Positions 60,142 to 61,819 of a stretch of DNA of 61,819 bases are shown here, piece after piece. Position 1 is the stretch's first letter, and every line of letters starts with the position of its first letter. The stretch lies in the NCBI GenBank assembly GCA_964393325.1, contig CAYMTE010000006.1, positions 1 to 61,819 of the forward strand. Direction: 5' to 3'. The DNA comes from JBAZWV01 sp964393325 (GTDB lineage: Bacteria > Patescibacteriota > Patescibacteriia > 2-12-FULL-60-25). The notes under the pieces are model-generated. The model did not search any database and was not told the origin of the DNA. It saw nothing but the letters and a program-made list of their open reading frames with translations. The translations under genes and the position numbers were made by a program.

Positions 60142-60768
60142 ATGTTCAAGATGAAGTTTTTGATGAATTTGTTTCGTGACGACCCGCTGCCGTCGTTGGT
60201 GGAGAAGAATCCAGAACCGACTCCAGACCCTAAAGCACAACGGGTCGAGGCAACAATCGCGCGCGTGCGCGCATTGAGTGGGAAGAAGCTGGGTGGAAAA
60301 ACTCTCTACACCAGCTTTAGGAGAATTGGCACTGTTGAGTGCGGAAAGGACGAGCGCGTGCCTTATGCGAGTGGCATGGATGAGTGTCGTGTGTGTGATG
60401 AGCGGTTTCTCCGTCTCTTGATTGATGTATATGAAGAGAAGGCGTCGCGAAAAAAAGGAGATAGCGTTTGTTGCGAGCGGCTTGCGTTTATGTGCTGCCC
60501 GCACTGCGGCGTCTTCCTTCGCGAGGAAGATGACGCAGAACACGGAGACCTCTTCAAGGTGCTAGAGAAGCTCGAAGAGCAATACGCTCCGACGCGTGTT
60601 TCCGCAGGCTTGTTGCACAGCGCGGAACAGCGCGTGGAGCGACGACGGCTCGAAATAGCGCTTGCCGAGGAGAGGTATCGCGAAGCTGTGGAGGAGCTCG
60701 AAAAGCTGCGCGAACTCCCCGTTGACCTTGAAAGCTATCGGACGCCTTCGACGCCCAGCTCCACGTGA
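60142..60768 (+). CDS. unknown cytoplasmic protein with Cys-pair zinc site and C-terminal coiled coil
   Basis: 208 residues from the ATG at 60142, which follows GAGG by 4 nt; an upstream in-frame ATG (60106) lacks a site. CRVCDERF (about 82) and CCERLAFMCCPHCGVFL (about 112-128) supply two CxxC pairs that could form one zinc ribbon. Then a charged coiled coil (LEKLEEQY, VERRRLEIALAEERYREAVEELEKLREL). No signal peptide. I do not recognise a family. Confidence 0.6.
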   Translation: MFKMKFLMNLFRDDPLPSLVEKNPEPTPDPKAQRVEATIARVRALSGKKLGGKTLYTSFRRIGTVECGKDERVPYASGMDECRVCDERFLRLLIDVYEEKASRKKGDSVCCERLAFMCCPHCGVFLREEDDAEHGDLFKVLEKLEEQYAPTRVSAGLLHSAEQRVERRRLEIALAEERYREAVEELEKLRELPVDLESYRTPSTPSST

Positions 60769-60777
60769 GGAATCTTG

Positions 60778-60801
60778 CCCGACCGCTGTGTCGGGTTTTT
60801 T
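60778..60801 (+). terminator. terminator after the 60142-60768 gene
   Basis: CCCGA-CCGCTGTG-TCGGG followed by TTTTTTCTTTT. Confidence 0.85.
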
Positions 60802-60832
60802 CTTTTCCGACGCATCGGATACAATGACGCGC

Positions 60833-61774
60833 ATGGCTGCAAAAAAAATTTCCGCGCATCTTCGTCCATTTCTGGAATATCTTGAAATTGAGAAGGGACG
60901 TTCTGCGCTTACCGTTCGCAACTACGATTTTTATCTCAAGCGCTTTATCGACTGGGCGAAGGATCCGCTCACGAGTGACGTCGAAACCGAGACGGTTCGG
61001 CAGTACCGGTTGTATTTAAATCGCCTCGAGGATCCACGGCGCGGGCCGCTCAAGAAGAGCACTCAGAACTACCATCTGATCGCGCTTCGATCGTTTCTGA
61101 AATATCTTGCGCGTCACGATGTGGAGACGATGGCTCCCGAGAAGATCGAACTTGCGAAGCAGGGATCGCGTGAGCCGTCATTTTTGGATGCGACAGATCT
61201 TGAGCGGTTGCTCGATGCGCCGGCGGCGAGCGATGCGACGCCGATCTTAAAGAGTCGCGATCGTGCGATTCTTGAGCTGTTTTTTTCAACCGGTATGCGC
61301 GTGTCGGAGCTTGCGAATCTCAAACGCGATCAAATCAATCTTGAGCGGGAAGAATTTTCGGTGCGAGGCAAGGGCGACAAAGTTCGCGTCGTATTTTTGT
61401 CGCATCAAGCGCGGCACTATCTGAAAGCGTATTTGGAACAGCGCGATGATGAATCGCCGTATCTCTTTATCCGTCATGATCGTGCAAAGAACGCGATGAG
61501 CGAGCCGCAACCGATCACCGCGAGATCAATAGAACGCTTGGTTCGTCGATACGCTACGGCGGCGGGTATTCCAAAAAAGGTTTCGCCGCACACGCTTCGT
61601 CATTCGTTTGCGACGGACTTGCTGATGAATGGCGCCGACATTCGAAGCGTCCAGGCGATGCTTGGTCACGCGTCGATCACGACGACGCAGGTGTATACGC
61701 ACGTGACGAACCAACAGCTAAAGGAAGTGCATAGCGCGTTCCATGCGCGGCGGAGAGGGGGTGGGGAGGGTTGA
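60833..61774 (+). CDS. tyrosine recombinase (XerC/XerD-like)
   Basis: 313 residues from ATG 60833; another ATG at 60824 is in frame but lies within the TACAAT -10-like element. SAM-like N-terminal domain (FLEYLEIEKGRSALTVRNYDFYLKRF), then the catalytic domain with TGMRVSELANLK (Arg), VRGKGDKVRVV (Lys), HTLRHSFATDLL (His/Arg), LGHASITTTQVYTHV (His and the nucleophile Tyr): all six catalytic residues present. Length fits XerC/D used for chromosome dimer resolution; integrases of mobile elements are usually longer and next to an att site, which is not seen here. Which of the two Xer types cannot be told. Confidence 0.88.
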   Translation: MAAKKISAHLRPFLEYLEIEKGRSALTVRNYDFYLKRFIDWAKDPLTSDVETETVRQYRLYLNRLEDPRRGPLKKSTQNYHLIALRSFLKYLARHDVETMAPEKIELAKQGSREPSFLDATDLERLLDAPAASDATPILKSRDRAILELFFSTGMRVSELANLKRDQINLEREEFSVRGKGDKVRVVFLSHQARHYLKAYLEQRDDESPYLFIRHDRAKNAMSEPQPITARSIERLVRRYATAAGIPKKVSPHTLRHSFATDLLMNGADIRSVQAMLGHASITTTQVYTHVTNQQLKEVHSAFHARRRGGGEG

Positions 61775-61819
61775 TTGTTTGGAGAATATGAGGTAGGTTG
61801 GCGTGTCGCGCCCTTGTAG

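Noticed and set aside
60824..61774. Xer-type gene as an integrase of a mobile element
   Set aside because: Length and motifs fit housekeeping XerC/D; no att repeat, no cargo genes nearby. The tRNA-end repeats at 11.4 kb are 49 kb away.

Overview
The window looks like a chromosomal segment of a Patescibacteria/CPR-type bacterium, possibly of the Uhrbacteria/Magasanikbacteria kind. That is inferred from the gene families; there is no rRNA gene to test it. The indicators are a cluster of small T4SS-pilin-like proteins with Cys-rich relatives, a 3377-residue secreted LVIVD-propeller protein, a DUF916-like membrane protein beside two small secreted proteins, and short compact housekeeping genes. 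One 100-base run of N (4174-4273) is a scaffold gap of unknown true length.

Layout. 1-2.3 kb: two overlapping glycosyltransferase genes. 2.4-7.7 kb: eight minus-strand genes sharing a hydrophobic pilin-like module, four of them with Cys-rich ectodomains; two share an identical 283-bp 3' end, and the gap lies in a third paralogue. 7.7-11.2 kb: orphan solute-binding lipoprotein, galU, ychF. 11.4-11.7 kb: tRNA-Ala(GGC) flanked by partial copies of its own ends. 11.7-32.9 kb: surface region with a small conserved protein, a ZAS zinc-finger protein, a coiled-coil protein, an O-antigen-ligase/TPR protein, the giant propeller protein, a FN3/carboxypeptidase-regulatory protein, a DUF916-like protein and two secreted paralogues. 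32.9-33.9 kb: AT-rich, with four parS-type palindromes and two tRNA genes.

34-62 kb is mostly housekeeping: rpsT, holA, polA, a glycerophosphodiesterase, tRNA-Cys, a 3D-domain protein, a class A penicillin-binding protein, dnaN, dnaA, and divergent rpmH-rnpA-yidD (rpmH is a 49-residue gene), then yggU, nfo, tig, an M23/LysM peptidase, comM, a lipoprotein, lspA, a DksA-like gene, a 760-bp gene-free structured stretch, a one-helix membrane protein, pnp, a NYN-domain gene, rpsO, two unknown genes and a Xer-type recombinase.

How it fits together. dnaA, dnaN, perfect DnaA boxes and a parS cluster suggest the origin-proximal part of the chromosome, but no parA/parB is present. The surface genes form at least three blocks: pilin-like proteins, a secreted-protein locus with a DUF916-like anchor, and glycan genes (galU, GT2, GT-C, O-antigen ligase). 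LspA can process the three predicted lipoproteins. Several genes lack a Shine-Dalgarno sequence and instead carry a -10-like hexamer 6-11 nt before the start codon, suggesting frequent leaderless transcription; others have clear GGAGG sites. All calls come from reading the sequence; no database search was run.
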